Positions 11,101 through 22,445 are shown, numbered from the stretch's first letter. The stretch is DNA of 64,000 nt from Nematopogon swammerdamellus (GCA_946902875.1 OX336340.1:13469566-13533565); one strand, 5' to 3'. Notes: generated by a model from the letters alone, not told the origin. Numbers and translations: made by a program.

Positions 11101-14100
11101 TCTAAAAAAAGTGCCAAGCGCTGCTAAAGAAGTTTTCATTTCAAAAATCAAATCATAAACTCTAATCGTTAAAATATAGTGTGCTAAAACTCAGAGACAA
11201 ATTCTTAAAATAAAAGTTAGATCGCTGTCAAGATCAGACAGTTTAGGTTAAGTTCACCAGAAAACGGTCACGACGGGGTTCATAAAACGTTTGAAATGGC
11301 CACATTAATTCGATCAAATTGCTTTGACTCACGCTATTTCGCTCAGCAGTGTACCTATCTATCGATTAACAAGCGCCTACTTGTAATAATTATGATGGAT
11401 AGCTCAATCTATTGAGAATTTTATACTCGTTTGAATTGATCTAGTATCTCAAGAAGGCATCTGCCTCCATTTACGTTAAAAATACTTGAATTACTAAATA
11501 AGAACTTCTAATAATATTGAAGAGACGTCGAACATCTGCTAACAATTATGTGCAAACGATTTTGAATTGTGTCAAGGAAAATCATCTGCGAACTAACGTG
11601 CGAATTTTCCATACTACTTAGGCTAACTATTATAAGTATCTACCTGCTTTAATACTTAGTATTCGATTTGAAATTAGCCATTTGGGTTTCTCACGATACT
11701 ACTTACTACTTAGCAGTTGTCGTAGTTCTTAGAAAATTATAATGTGTATGGCTATATATTGTGATAGGTACTCCATAATCGATAACTAATGTCATAAATA
11801 ATTGTCAGCCTCGATAGCTCAGTGTTGCAGACAGTCAGGTGCGGTCAGTACTTGGATGGGTGACCGCTGACCGTTGGAGGCTGACCGAGGTTCGGATTCC
11901 TCGTAAAACTGTAGGTCCCTTCCCTCCTAATCTTACTAGGTGGTAGGGTTTAAACCGCCCGGGTTGGTACCACCGCACTTCATTTCTTAATAACTCTGAA
12001 AGTACTGGACCGATTTTGTTGAAATTCAGGGTGTATTAGTATGCATGCATGGGCACTACTATGTGGCATGTCCAAAAAAAATTCTAACTTTAGGTACGTA
12101 AAGCAAAATTAACATCATAAACGTGATCTATTTCAGATATAAAACCTACCATTTAAGGGACTTCACTTAATAAAAAATGACCTTATATAGCTGGAACCAA
12201 ATATGATCCTAAAGTACCTACCTTGTCACAAAACCTAACTAATTAAAAGTAGTGTTGTCTTCTTGTAACACATGTCAGATATGAGATAGCACGATACGAG
12301 CGCAAACTGTCAGTATGAACAAACACCATTTTGTGCCGTAGACAATGGTTATTTTATGCTGTGTTGCCACACGAAAGCTAAATTCGAGTTTTAGTTTAGT
12401 TCGCGATTGAAGTGAAACTCTGAATAGACAAGAGTTTAATCTTTGTTTTAAATCTAGTCCTGGTTTAACCGCGTGACTCTGAATAAGGCAGAATGTTTTA
12501 AATAAAATTCTATTCCCGTTCGTTAAAATACAGTAATACTCGTTACAAAACATGATATTTCCCCGCGGAAAAAAATACTGCATACATCGAAGTTTAAATT
12601 GATTGTTAATAGATCGACAGTGCCGCGAGTTAAGCCCGCGAGCAATTAGCTGCATGTCTCGAATAGTTCACACCATTGCAGCGTTTCGTGCAGTGCAACG
12701 TCCCTCAGACATGCAACGAATTAATGAAACAGCAAAGCGGCGGGCTCTCGATCGATAGGTATGGGTTTCGAAACCCAGGTGGACCAATGCGCTTTTCGAA
12801 ATCGAAAAAAAATCACACAAATGCTCGAGCGAAGGACAGTATTGTCAGCAGTCATGACGTGTAGCTTGTCCGTCTACGCTTGGACGCTGCTCTGCGGACC
12901 TAGCATCCCTTATTCTCTGCCACCCGTCCTATCTCCGCATGACTCGTCGCAGAGAGACTCAGCACCCTTTTGTTGTTGACATTGGGCTTTTGAGAACCCA
13001 TCGGTTCCCTAAATCGTTTCTTTGTCGCGCTAGAGTGTTGATGTGTCTTCCGGCGAGTGTATTTCCTGAATCCTTTAACCTGGGTGTCTTCAAGCGTCGT
13101 ATTAACGGGCTAGACAGCCTAGCAACAGTCCGCAAATCTGCTGGCATGGCACCTAACTGAGCGTGGTTTTGCGAGGAGAGGTGATTTTGGCTCTGTCGAC
13201 TGCACCATTGGTCTCTCGGCACAGCCACCCATGCTGGATTACATAAAAAAAATTAGCTAAGAGCTATTCCGGTTAAACCAACTTTCTAATAAAAAAAATC
13301 GCATCCAAATCGGTCCATCCTTATGGAAGCTACGATGCCACACAGACTTAAAACTTATAACACCCTTCTTGCGTCGGGAGTTAAAAATTAGTCGTTGAAT
13401 GTACCTGCGGTTGGAAGCCGTTCTCGTCGGCGATGTAAGTGAGGGTGATGAGAGTTCCGTCTGGCGTCTTGTAGCTGTACTTGCCCTCCGCCACCTGGAT
13501 CTCCTCGGGCTCGCCCTTGCCGAAGTTCTTCACGTAGCCGGACTCCTCCGCGTTGATCTCGTTCTCAGTCTCATATCTTGAAAAACAATGGTGGACAATG
13601 TGTTTGGTCCCTATAGAGGAAATCTTTTATTTATAAGTTGTGTTTATTAATTTGTTTGTAATCATTCCTGTACTGGAATACATGAGTTTATGGTGTACTC
13701 TATTTTCTTCACAATCATTTTACGGGGCCATTAAAGTTACTTATGTAGGAAGGGGAATTTTGTAATCATATGGACATTTCTTTAAGCCAAACTTTGGGTT
13801 TTAATCAAATATCAGACTAATAATTTAACGAAGTAATATATTTACACATTGTAAAGTGACGGTTTCTCACACATTTTTGGATTGTTTCCTGAATCCATTC
13901 CACAAAATTATTTTTAGCTGCATTTTAAACAAGGTTTCATAGTTATAATAAAAACATTTAACAAGACAATATTACGATTAATGCAGGTACATGACTCATA
14001 TCTTAGAGATTTCTTCCAGTCAACCATTAGTTGTTTAGTTTATTATGACTCCCTTCTTATATTAATAGGTGGCAGGGTTTAACCCGCCCGGGTTGGTACC

Positions 14101-16939
14101 ACCGCACTGAATGAAAGGTCGATTGAAACGGCTATGTAAATAGTTTGTGTTTTCCGTCCAGTTCAGTGTAGCCGGCACGACCGAAGGGAAGCACTGACGT
14201 GGCACCAGGTACACCCGGTGTTATGACCTGACATCACGGATGTTGTAGTAGGTGATGTAGCCAACCGTGTCAGTTTCCATAAGAAATAGTAAAAAAAAGT
14301 GCATTGAAGAAAAAAAGATTATATTCGATATAATCGTACTTACAACCATTTATAAGTACCGTCAAAGTTGACATCGTTCTCGTATCGTATGATTTTAATA
14401 GGCTCCTGTGTCTGCTGCGCGTGCGCCGCCGCCGCCGCAAGCACTATCAACGATATCTGCAACAAAAACAATCACATTTGTTTTATTTGTCGGTATTAAA
14501 GCCAATAGGTATGTATGCATCTGTACGCTGCAACCCTGTACGCGCAACATTCACAACTTTAAGAATGTCGCCCTATGAAAGTAATTTTAGATTTTTTAAA
14601 GAAAAACTGGTACGGTGACTGCCCCCAGAAGTACATCGGACAGTCAGGCTCACCAAAATGTGGTTTAAGAGCATATACATTTATTTCTAAATTACAAATT
14701 AGTATTATTTGTAATGACTTCTTTTATGTAATCATGTGTCAAGGTCGTGAAAAATTATTTGAAGTATGTTTGATTGATGAACGAGTAAATTGATGGCATA
14801 TGATATGGTTGGTAATGTAAAAATGAAATAACATTGTCACTCGCCGTCGCTCAGATGTTATCTATCACATATCTAGTTGTATTCTATCTGATGATTTTTT
14901 TTATTGAAACCGCGACATGTGGCGCCTCGTCACCGATAATGTGTCTAACGACGCCCATTAACATTAGGACGTATCCGGAGGATGCGAATACCATGCCGGC
15001 CTTACAGATGCCACTTCGAGCCCCTCTTGAAGGACCCAAGACTGTACATGTAATTTTAATGCAGTGATTATCTCTCTATCGCACACAGTAACGCACTGAA
15101 AGCCACGTTTCCGGCATAAGTATACTACATAGTATTCACATTTCACCGCTAGACTTGACTGATGTCATGCAGCCGGGCTTTGTTTGGACTACAACTAGCA
15201 TTGGAACAAGTAACAATGCGCCATGCGGAAGTTATAAGGGAAAGTTAGGTTGCGCTACACTTCATTGTCTCCTAGTAAATTTAAGTAAAAAGGGGATTTT
15301 ATATGCGAAGAATTACATTTCCTGTTCCATAGGTTGTGTTACTTATATGACAGGGAGCGCTTTTTCTGATGCGATATAAACATGGGATTATCAAGTTATT
15401 TGGTTCTCAATAATATTTATTGAACTATCTTTAGGGTTTACCGTTATAGATAATTTCCAAAATATAAATTTAAATCCAATCATATCCAAAGATTTGAAAG
15501 AAGTTCCGTATTTGTGTACTTAATTGTCTAATGTGTGTATCAGTTCAGTTCTTCAGTTAGAAACTCTTATATTCATATTTATGTTATTAAGAATGCAGAA
15601 TATCTATTTTTAACTTCATGTGACTATTTACTTTATTTTCTCGCTTTAAAATACTTTTTTGAATCAGCAGGAACCAGGAACTACATGCAACCGAATATTA
15701 GCCATTTCATTACGCGTATTTCTACTACCAACTTTTAAAAGCATTTCACGTTTATGCACTGGATAGAAAATTGGAAAAGTTTATTATAACCGAGTACACA
15801 CCGTCACTTTCATTTTAATATATTGACTATTATTTATTGGATATTCTCGTTAGAAGAAGCTCCGCGGCTAAGGTCTGCATACGCCACGGACAATGCACAA
15901 TTTGAGTGTGCATCTGCCTGTGTATAATGTTTTTATACCTTCAACTTTACCTATGAACTCGGTACCCGCCGCCTGACCCGACTGCACCGCCGCGCCGCCG
16001 CGCCGCCGCCGCCGCACCTCCGCGCGTGCCATACAGGGGACACCGTCAATACCACATGAACATGCAACTCAACAACTACTTATCCACATTGTTTGTTTTT
16101 TATTAAACATAATGTCACGCCATGTTTCTTAGAGTCTAGATAGACGATGTTGTAATACCTTATAATATGATTGCAGTGTAAAGTAGGAAATTCGAGACTA
16201 AAAATTAACGACTAAAATATCGGGCATATTATCAATTTATATCCTTACATCAATTCAAGGAAGTTTTTTTTGACGTGATAACGTCACGTCTTATAAATTG
16301 ATGAACACCGGCTGCACGCACGAAAAAGTGTTACGTTCCATCTGAGCCTGTGTGTGCAAGCGAGAGCGCGTAACAAGCGATAGAGAGGCACAATCGGCCC
16401 AAGCGTCGGCTTGTACACATTTATATCTCTGGTTCTAAAGTACCAGGGCAGCAGACGTTATCACGTAAAACTATCGTCCGTAAACCGACTTTACAGACAA
16501 CCAATTTTTTGCTTATCTTTGTTTCGTATCAGTTTCCGTCTTTCTACTATATCATAGCATTTTGATAATTCATACTCACTCTGTGGATGTACGAGTACCA
16601 GTGAAAACATAATTCTAGGAAATTCCAATGAGGGAGTTCAAATCGCAAATGACGCATTGACCAGGAGTGATTTGTGAACGGCCTGTATACTGCAACGGAA
16701 TACATCTCTGTCGCCGGAGTGCATCGTCGTATGTCGACAAGGTTTACACTTGTGCGAAAATTCAGACTGGCTTACCCTTTAGTCGTATGTTAGTAAAGCC
16801 ATCCATCACCATCGGATTATTTTGTTAATTAGTGAAAGCTTTATGGCAGGTCTTCGTCGGGTACTGCTAATATTTTTCGTTTCCAAAAGAAGTGACATGA
16901 CAGACGACCACAGGCACTTACGTGTTTATAATTTTTCAT
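8163..16939 (-). CDS. Gene A: RR-1 cuticle protein, 4 exons (exon 1 tentative)
   Basis: Secreted structural protein of soft cuticle that binds chitin through the RR-1 form of the Rebers-Riddiford domain. Exons: 16922-16939 (tentative), 14344-14456, 13405-13576 and 8163-8324 with a TGA stop. Together they give about 154 residues. Exon 2 holds the hydrophobic signal core ([13 protein letters not shown], then QQ) and [16 protein letters not shown]. Exon 3 holds the core: [19 protein letters not shown], then [13 protein letters not shown] and ADENGFQPQ. Exon 4 starts [18 protein letters not shown] and ends in a short basic tail, RVRY. All internal junctions have GT/AG and keep frame: exon 2 ends TT and exon 3 starts A, making Leu; the last intron falls between codons. 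Intron 3 is 5.1 kb and intron 2 is 767 bp; both contain retroposon debris. Exons 2-4 are near certain. Exon 1 rests only on a good donor and an in-frame signal peptide, and the start could lie elsewhere upstream. Confidence 0.88.
8445..8575 (-). mobile_element. RTE-type non-LTR 3' fragment
   Basis: Plus strand reads GGCGTCCACTGCTGGACATA, the complement of the RTE reverse-transcriptase C-terminus (VQQWT) end. It lies in gene A intron 3. Confidence 0.6.
9256..9312 (-). mobile_element. Non-LTR 3' end with (TTTCA)n tail
   Basis: Plus strand shows four GAAAT units then GATTTATT. On the minus strand this is AATAAATC followed by a pentamer tail, like the tail of the insertion at 30209. Confidence 0.5.
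10345..10468 (+). mobile_element. Fragment ending GCGAAGCTCGGTCGCCCAGG
   Basis: Starts TGGTTTCTCCGAAACAGCTC and ends GCCGAGCGAAGCTCGGTCGC then CCAGGTACT, a palindromic end common in lepidopteran non-autonomous elements. A short (TA)n run precedes it. Confidence 0.45.
10538..10688 (+). pseudogene. Non-LTR retrotransposon 3' end
   Basis: TTCAAGAGAGCCGTGAATAG...CGTTAACATCTTATGGGTGA matches the 3' ends at 28580 and 27000. It encodes the last residues of the reverse transcriptase ([13 protein letters not shown]). Confidence 0.65.
10847..11150 (-). repeat. Dispersed repeat with internal 110-bp tandem duplication, copy 1
   Basis: Inverted relative to 20884-21180. The unit TCGAATCTTACGCTTTTTCG...GCCGCTAAAGA occurs twice. 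Located in gene A intron 3. Confidence 0.85.
11150..12870. other. Intronic AT-rich sequence with one SINE
   Basis: Apart from the SINE at 11806-11985, nothing coding is supportable. A 126-residue frame at 12275-12655 (minus) has no recognisable domain. Confidence 0.4.
11806..11985 (+). repeat. SINE head with 5S-like box
   Basis: Starts GTCAGCCTCGATAGCTCAGT, contains GGTCAGTACTTGGATGGGTG (very like the 5S rRNA internal promoter region) and GAGGTTCGGATTCCTCG (tRNA B-box-like). It continues into CTGTAGGTCCCTTCCC. Truncated after CACCGCACT. Confidence 0.75.
12880..13252 (+). pseudogene. Jockey-like reverse transcriptase C-terminus, frameshifted
   Basis: Encodes [20 protein letters not shown], then [20 protein letters not shown], and ends in a 3' end with an A-run. 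A second frame carries the preceding part, so it is frameshifted. Copies at 17335 and 59596. Located in gene A intron 3. Confidence 0.75.
14050..14302 (+). mobile_element. Retroposon 3' half inside gene A intron 2
   Basis: CTCCCTTCTTATATT, AGGTGGCAGGGTTTAACC through GTCAGTTTCCATAAG. It ends about 42 bp from the exon 2 donor (minus strand). Confidence 0.8.
14893..15057 (-). pseudogene. Non-LTR retrotransposon 3' end, minus
   Basis: T-run, GTGTCTAACGACGCCCATTA and TCTTGAAGGACCCAAGACTG: same 3' end as 26950 and 45998, more diverged. Confidence 0.7.
15060..16915. other. No gene exon firmly seen; GC-rich patch
   Basis: Probably intron 1 of gene A if the exon at 16922 is right. GC-rich (CCG-repeat) patch at 15965-16030. 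No other supported feature. Confidence 0.4.
16922..16939 (-). CDS. Candidate first coding exon of gene A
   Basis: On the minus strand this reads ATG plus five codons (MKNYKH), then a consensus donor, CAC|gtaagtg. Joined to exon 2 it gives a basic n-region before [13 protein letters not shown], which makes a normal signal peptide. Two more in-frame ATGs lie directly upstream. Against it: in gene B the first exon has only four codons, no good TATA box sits at the right distance, and a retroposon begins about 25 bp upstream. Confidence 0.33.
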
Positions 16940-16964
16940 CATCATTTATTTACATATATTTTGT

Positions 16965-17313
16965 ACCGTGTGGGGCCGGTACTTTAAAAGAATAGCCCCA
17001 CTGCATCTCTCCCCGTGTATGTCGTAAAAGGCGACTAAGGGATATGACTCCCTTCTTATATTACTAGGTGGTAGGGTTTAACCCGCCCGGGTTGGTACCA
17101 CCGCACTGAATGAAAGGTCGGTCGAAACGGCTATGTAAATAGTTTGTGTTTTCTGTCCAGTTCAGTGTAGCCGGCACGACCGAAGGGAAGCACTGACGTG
17201 ACACCAAGTTCACCCGGTGTTATGGGCTGACATCACGGATGTTGTAGGTAATGTAGCCCACCCTGTCAGTTTCCATAAAAAAAAATAAAAAAAAAATATA
17301 TATATATATAATC
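16965..17313 (+). mobile_element. Composite retroposon: head module plus 3' half
   Basis: TACCGTGTGGGGCCGGTACT, CCCCACTGCATCTCTCCCCG and CGACTAAGGGATATGACTCC, then AGGTGGTAGGGTTTAACCCG and an end at TTTCCATA plus A-run and (TA)n. The 5S-like segment is absent, unlike 46812. Confidence 0.8.
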
Positions 17314-17334
17314 TTAATGGTGTATAATGTATGT

Positions 17335-17580
17335 TGCTGACATTACTTTGGGCTTTCGAGAACCCATCGGACTCTGACAATCGTTTCTTTGTCGCACACC
17401 TAGAGTGTGGAACTGTCATCCGTCGAGTGCGTTTCTTCAAGACAGCCTAGCAAAAATCCGCAAAGATGCGGCATGGCGCCTCACTGAGCGTTGCTTCGGG
17501 AGGAGAAGTAATTTTGGCTTCGCTGACTGCGCCATTGTTCCCTCGGCACAGCCACATGTTGGTTTACTTAAAAACATGAC
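17335..17580 (+). pseudogene. Jockey-like reverse transcriptase C-terminal fragment
   Basis: Shares GGGCTTTCGAGAACCCATCG and GACAGCCTAGCAAAAATCCG with 12960-13250. Deleted and frameshifted. Confidence 0.65.
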
Positions 17581-18034
17581 TACATTGGTGTGTGTGCGTT
17601 TATCTGTTTTTTTTTTTATGTTCAGCATATTTTGAGCACCTATAGAAACTTTGCAATGGACAAATGGACAGTAGAAGTTTCCAAGTATATATTATTTATA
17701 ATATTTATATTGTTTGTATATTACTATTGTTTAGAATGATCTATTTCTAAATGTAAATAGATATTGACAACGTCAACGCTAGTTCAAACGATGTACGGAA
17801 TATTGTAGGATGGAAGGACACATTTCATACATAAAAACTCAATTCGATCGGTATTTGACGTTTACGTAGCTGTCACGTTAACTCGGACTAGGCCCTCAGG
17901 TCGAGAAGCGTACCGAGATTGGGCGAGGGGCAGATGTTCAGCCACGCACCGGACTCCGCCTCCGACGCCGCCAGGAGGCGCGCTCTGTCGATGTCGCTGC
18001 CATTCAGCGAGAGAACACTTCATTTTTTCATTAC

Positions 18035-18432
18035 TTTTATAGGTTTTTTATGTAAAATGACACGGTTGGCTACATCACCTACAGCATCCGCGATGACAAC
18101 CCATAAACCTTCGTGAACTAGGTGCCATTTCAGTGCTTTCCTTCGTTCGTGCTACACTGAACTGAACTGGACGAAACTACACTGTGGACGGAATATACGA
18201 ACAATTATTTACATAACCTTTTCGACCGACTTTTCATTCAGTGCCAACCCGGTTAAACCAGCGTTAAACCCTACTAAGAAGGGAAGGGGCCTCCAGTTTT
18301 ACGTGGAATCCGAACCAAGGTCAGACTCCAACGGTCGAGCGGTCATCCATCCAAGTACTGACAACACTCAGGTGTGCTTATGATCACAGTCGACAGTCGG
18401 CCGACCGCACTACTGAGTTACCTAGGCTGACC
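18035..18432 (-). mobile_element. Composite SINE/retroposon copy
   Basis: TGACACGGTTGGCTACATCA...CCACGG-like region...GTGCTTATGATCACAGTCGA...CCTAGGCTGACC. The 5' head holds the 5S-like segment in reverse. Confidence 0.7.
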
Positions 18433-18529
18433 AACTACTAGTACTAGTAATAAGTAACAAAATGGTTTATAACCTGGCCGTATTGAAGAAAAGTTATTGG
18501 TTTATAAGTATACTATTTGTTTATTAATT

Positions 18530-19095
18530 TTAGCATATTTAATAGGTGGAAAAGACGATAAACCTTCTCGCGGAAAGTAAGTAACTAATGGCGAGGCCAA
18601 AGGCCGAACTGTATTCTGGAAGATGATATACCTTCTCGAAAAAAGTAGGTAAGCCGAGTGCGTTCAGGGAGATGGTAAAAATTTTCGAAGAAATTAAGTA
18701 ACTAAAAGCAAGTCCGAATGCCATTTGCGTTCTGGTAAATAATATTATTTCTCGACGAACTGTGTTCAGGTAATCGATAAACTTTCTTCCGTCCTCGGAC
18801 CTCGCCCTTAATGACTTGCTTTCTTCGATATTACATAATATGGTTTATGCGACGCTCGCCTTCGGCCTTACCCTGAGTTACTTTATACTTTCTTCAAGAT
18901 GGTTTATTGTTTAATTGAACGTAGCTCAGCCTTCGGCCTTGCAGCTCTTAGTTACTTTCTTTGAGAAAGTATATGATTTAGCTAAACGCAGTTTCGCCTT
19001 CGGTGTAGCCATTAGTTACCTAGTTTCTTCGAGAAGAATATTGTTTACCTGAACGGAGCTCGGCCTTCGACCTCGCCCTTAGTAACTATACTACT
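18530..19095. repeat. Degenerate foldback array (GGCGAGGCC...GGCCGA units)
   Basis: Left half carries units with GTAAGTAACTAATGGCGAGG and CCAAAGGCCGAAC; right half carries the reverse (CTCGGCCTTCGACCTCGCCC, AGTTACTTTCTT). Same unit family as 41690-43110 but more diverged. Confidence 0.75.
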
Positions 19096-19574
19096 ATTTC
19101 GATAAAATTTCAATGCATCTTTTTGAAAAATATTTTATGCTACTAAAATAAAAAAATATTTGTATACGCACAATTATTTATTTTCACTATGTGTGAAGTA
19201 AAAAGAAAAACGATCCCGTGGATCATTCAATACTCGACGCAGGCAGTAATGAGGCGGCCAAGTTGTAAAAAAAATTAGCTGACATTTACATCATGCCTAA
19301 TTAAGTGTGGATAGGATGGCACGCGCGACCGTGTGCGAACAATTATATGTACGCCTCCAGCCATTCCATAGAGTGTCTTCCACTGTTATTTCCATAAAGT
19401 GCATTTTGTTCGGTGTCTTTACGAGAGTCATGATGTGATGAAATGTTTCTGTCATAATTCTGTTTTACTGTGGTTAGATATATGCTATATAGATATATGT
19501 ATTGTATGCCCTGAGCCTGACTTAAAATCAGCGTCCTTCTCACCAGTTTCCAGACTCGCTGGAGAGGGACAAAG

Positions 19575-20015
19575 GCTGTCTTTTGGACACTTTGTTTTTT
19601 TTTTCCAAAAATGACCCCCCAACAATAAAATTCGTTCATTTATGCTATACGTTCGTGGTACGTAAAGGAAGGGACGGACCTGTTCCTGGCTGGTTGTGTA
19701 AGTGTGGGCAAGAGGGCCCTGGATCCCTTATAAGCTGTTGTGTTGCGGAGTCGGGTGAGCGCTCATCGTTTTTTCTTCTGGTGCGAAGGTTGGGGAGGAA
19801 AGACAGGGTAGGCAGTAAAAACACTACAGTTTACGCGCGAAATTTGAATGCCAACTGGCTATCTTTAGAAACCAATCCGTGATTGGGTCATCAAACGTAC
19901 CAAATTTCAACGTTTTCCGTCCAGTAGATTCGGAGAAAATAAACTGTGACGAACAGACACGAGAGTGATCTTATATGGATTCAGTTTTTTTCCTCTTTTG
20001 AGGTACGGAACCCTA
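19575..20015 (-). mobile_element. TTCCG-family element, interrupted
   Basis: Minus orientation: GGGTTCCGTACCTCAAAAGA at 20012 down to about 19990, then GAATCCATATAAGATC. The pieces TTTATGCTATACGTTCG (19638) and TGATTGGGTCATCAAACG (19880) are contiguous in the copy at 30115. Here about 220 bp of unrelated sequence separates them. Confidence 0.65.
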
Positions 20016-20109
20016 AAAAAGCAAAGAACCTTCGTGAGATAAGACGAATAAGTATCTGTTTAAATCAAGTAAATGCCACAGCTCTAAAGCTGGCTTCTGT
20101 AGAAACTGC

Positions 20110-20222
20110 GGTACAGTCACGTCAACGCAAAGTAACCCTTGTCGATCATCGACGTGAACACAGAACAGCGATCGGCGGCGACCGTCTTCCCACACCGATT
20201 TCTTGCTCTGTGGACGGGTAGC
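20110..20222. repeat. Short dispersed repeat (GCGATCGGCG...TTTCTTGCTCTGT)
   Basis: ACAGAACAGCGATCGGCG and CCGATTTCTTGCTCTGT recur at 32980-33048 in gene B intron 1. Confidence 0.5.
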
Positions 20223-20820
20223 TATAGGCAAACCGGTAATCAGTTTTTATTGAGTAAATTAAATTTCTGTTTTCATAATTGAGCAGGTTTTTAAAATATT
20301 TCTTTGGAAATTATAAACTTTTTAAAGTTTCTAAAAAATTATATAACAGAAGTGGTTGAATTTAGCCGCGTGTATAGTACTAGCTTATAATATATCCTAC
20401 CATTCTTATGTGTGCCCGAAAACTTCAGTGAAAAGCCGATGTCTATTGATTGAGTAGTTCTCGACTTATAGACCACCTACGAGTAGAATTGACGACGGCG
20501 CATCGGCGCAGCTTATTTGGAAAATATACCTTTACCCAACGCTCGTGACGTCACTGGCCGCGCTAGCATCGGGTATATTTTCAAACACAGAAAGTGAAAA
20601 TAAAGCCCTTTAAAATGTACCTTCACCTAACATTTGTGACGTCACTGACCGCGCTGGCGTCGGGTATGCCTTCAAATGCAGGGACGCGCGCACAGGCACT
20701 TTAAAATATACCCGACGTCAACGCGACGGGACGGCGATGTTCGGTCTCTCGGAGGAAGGAAAAAGGAAAGAACATTTAATTGACAAACCAAAACGACATG
20801 CGCCGCCTCAACATTAGGTT

Positions 20821-20876
20821 AGGGTTAATATATAGAAGATACGTCGCGTAGCGACGCATCTTCTATATATTAACCC
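20821..20876. repeat. Near-perfect 56-bp hairpin
   Basis: AGGGTTAATATATAGAAGAT, then CGTCGC, pairs with GCGACG and ATCTTCTATATATTAACCCT. Only the centre and one base pair are unmatched. Confidence 0.9.
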
Positions 20877-20883
20877 TGGTTAT

Positions 20884-21180
20884 TTTTTTGAAGTGAAAAC
20901 TTCTTTAGCGGCGCTTGGCACTTTTTTTGGATGGGTAAAAAATGTTAAACTCGCGTCAGAACTCGCGTCAGATCCGTAGCCTGATCGAAAAAGCGTAAGA
21001 TTCGAAACTTCTTTAGCGGCGCTTGACACTTTTTTTAGATGGGTAAAAATGTAAAACTCGCTTTAGATCCGTAGCCTGATCAAAAAAGCGTAAGATTCGT
21101 TGAAATTATGGATGAAAGTTGATTTTTCTGAGAAATAAACTTTTTGATGTAAAATAATTATAATAGTTCTGTTTAAGTTT
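20884..21180 (+). repeat. Dispersed repeat with tandem duplication, copy 2
   Basis: Reverse complement of 10847-11150, with the same duplicated unit (GTAGCCTGATCGAAAAAGCG). More than 10 kb apart and inverted. Confidence 0.85.
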
Positions 21181-21699
21181 TCACTTCTGCCGGCACTCCC
21201 AGAGTGCAACCCGAAGCTTTTTTTTAAACCACCAAAACATCACTCATACCACTTTCCTTCCTTCATACGGAATATTAATAACAGCATCATCGCGTTGGGA
21301 TCGGGTATACATACATTAAAGGAAGCCAAGCGGAGTTTCGTCACTTGAAAGTATACCCGAGAAAAGTGTTGCGCTCGGGTATATTTTCAAGTGACAAACT
21401 TGCTTTGCTACTTCTTGAATGTATACCCGAGCTCAACACTATGGAGCGTTGGGTAGAGGTATATTTTCCAAATACGCATCGGCGCATCGGTCGGTGAGTC
21501 GGGCTGTGCGTCGCTTGTTACAGATTTTCCGCTTTATTTTTTTTTCACAAATAGCGCGACATTTGCCGCCCAGCCATGTCACACTTTCATTCATTTATTA
21601 GGATGACCCGTAGTGTGATCAGGTGCCGTGCTGCTTTTAACTATTTTATTTTCAACTTCCTTAAAAAAATATCCCACTGTATCTGTTTACTACTACTGT

Positions 21700-21735
21700 G
21701 TGTGTGTGTATGAGGGTGTGTGTGTGTGTGTACAG
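21700..21735. repeat. (TG)n microsatellite
   Basis: Imperfect TG dinucleotide run. A GC-rich patch follows at 21870-21950. Confidence 0.8.
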
Positions 21736-22255
21736 TATCTGTTAATACTCGTATTACAATTCAACACATTATAGAAAACTGTAAACTTGTAAAACAACAT
21801 TATAAAGCCCGTCTCCCACATATTCATTCATGTCTCTGTACATATTTCACAATATGCTGGACTGAACCGGCCTCGCAACGAAGATGCCGGGTCGACCGCG
21901 CCGCCTCCGCCTCGCCACCGCGCCACCTCCGCTCCGCCACAGTTCACACATGTCTTGTACTTATTTCTCTAATTCATGACTTCTCCGCAAAAACCACTTG
22001 TTTCGCAAAGAGAGCTAGGAGAACCATAATTAGGGGGACAAGATAATAGAATAGAATAGGAACTCGATCTTTTTTGCACACAATTCATAGAAGAACAGCA
22101 CACGAAAAGAAACAAGAAATACAGAAGTGCGCAAAGGCAAACTTATCACTACAAGTAATTTTTTCAAGTCAACCTTGAACGAAGAAAGAATAAAATTACG
22201 ACTACACGATTGTCATAGTTTACACTAAGTAAGGGAATTTTATAGGATAAGGGGA

Positions 22256-22445
22256 CGGAAAACACGAACTATTTAAATAGCCGTTTCATTCAGTGCCGGG
22301 CGGGATGAACCTTACCACCTAGTACCGTAAGAAGGGAAGGGTCCTACAGTTTTACGTGGAATCCAACCACGGTCAGCGTCCAACGGTCGAGCGGTCACCC
22401 ATCCAAGTGCTGACCTCACCCAGGTGTGCTTAACAACAATCGACC
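22256..22445 (-). mobile_element. SINE/retroposon fragment, minus
   Basis: CGGAAAACACGAACTATTT, AGTTTTACGTGGAATCC, CACGGTCAGCGTCC, GGTCACCCATCCAAGTGCTG: reverse of the 5S-like head and central block. Confidence 0.75.

Larger units (their letters stand above)
20510..21480. mobile_element. Nested inverted-repeat element with TCGGGTATA and CRE-like motifs
   Basis: Ends match as inverted repeats: TTTGGAAAATATACC then TTACCCAACGCTC at 20516-20543, and the complement at 21443-21474. The left part has a 92-bp tandem duplication, each unit holding GTGACGTCACTG. TCGGGTATA or its complement occurs about seven times. A hairpin (20821) and a second repeat (20884) sit inside. Confidence 0.7.

Noticed and set aside
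12275..12655. 126-residue frame, minus strand
   Set aside because: Inside gene A intron 3, no domain, no splice context, ordinary AT-rich codon mix.
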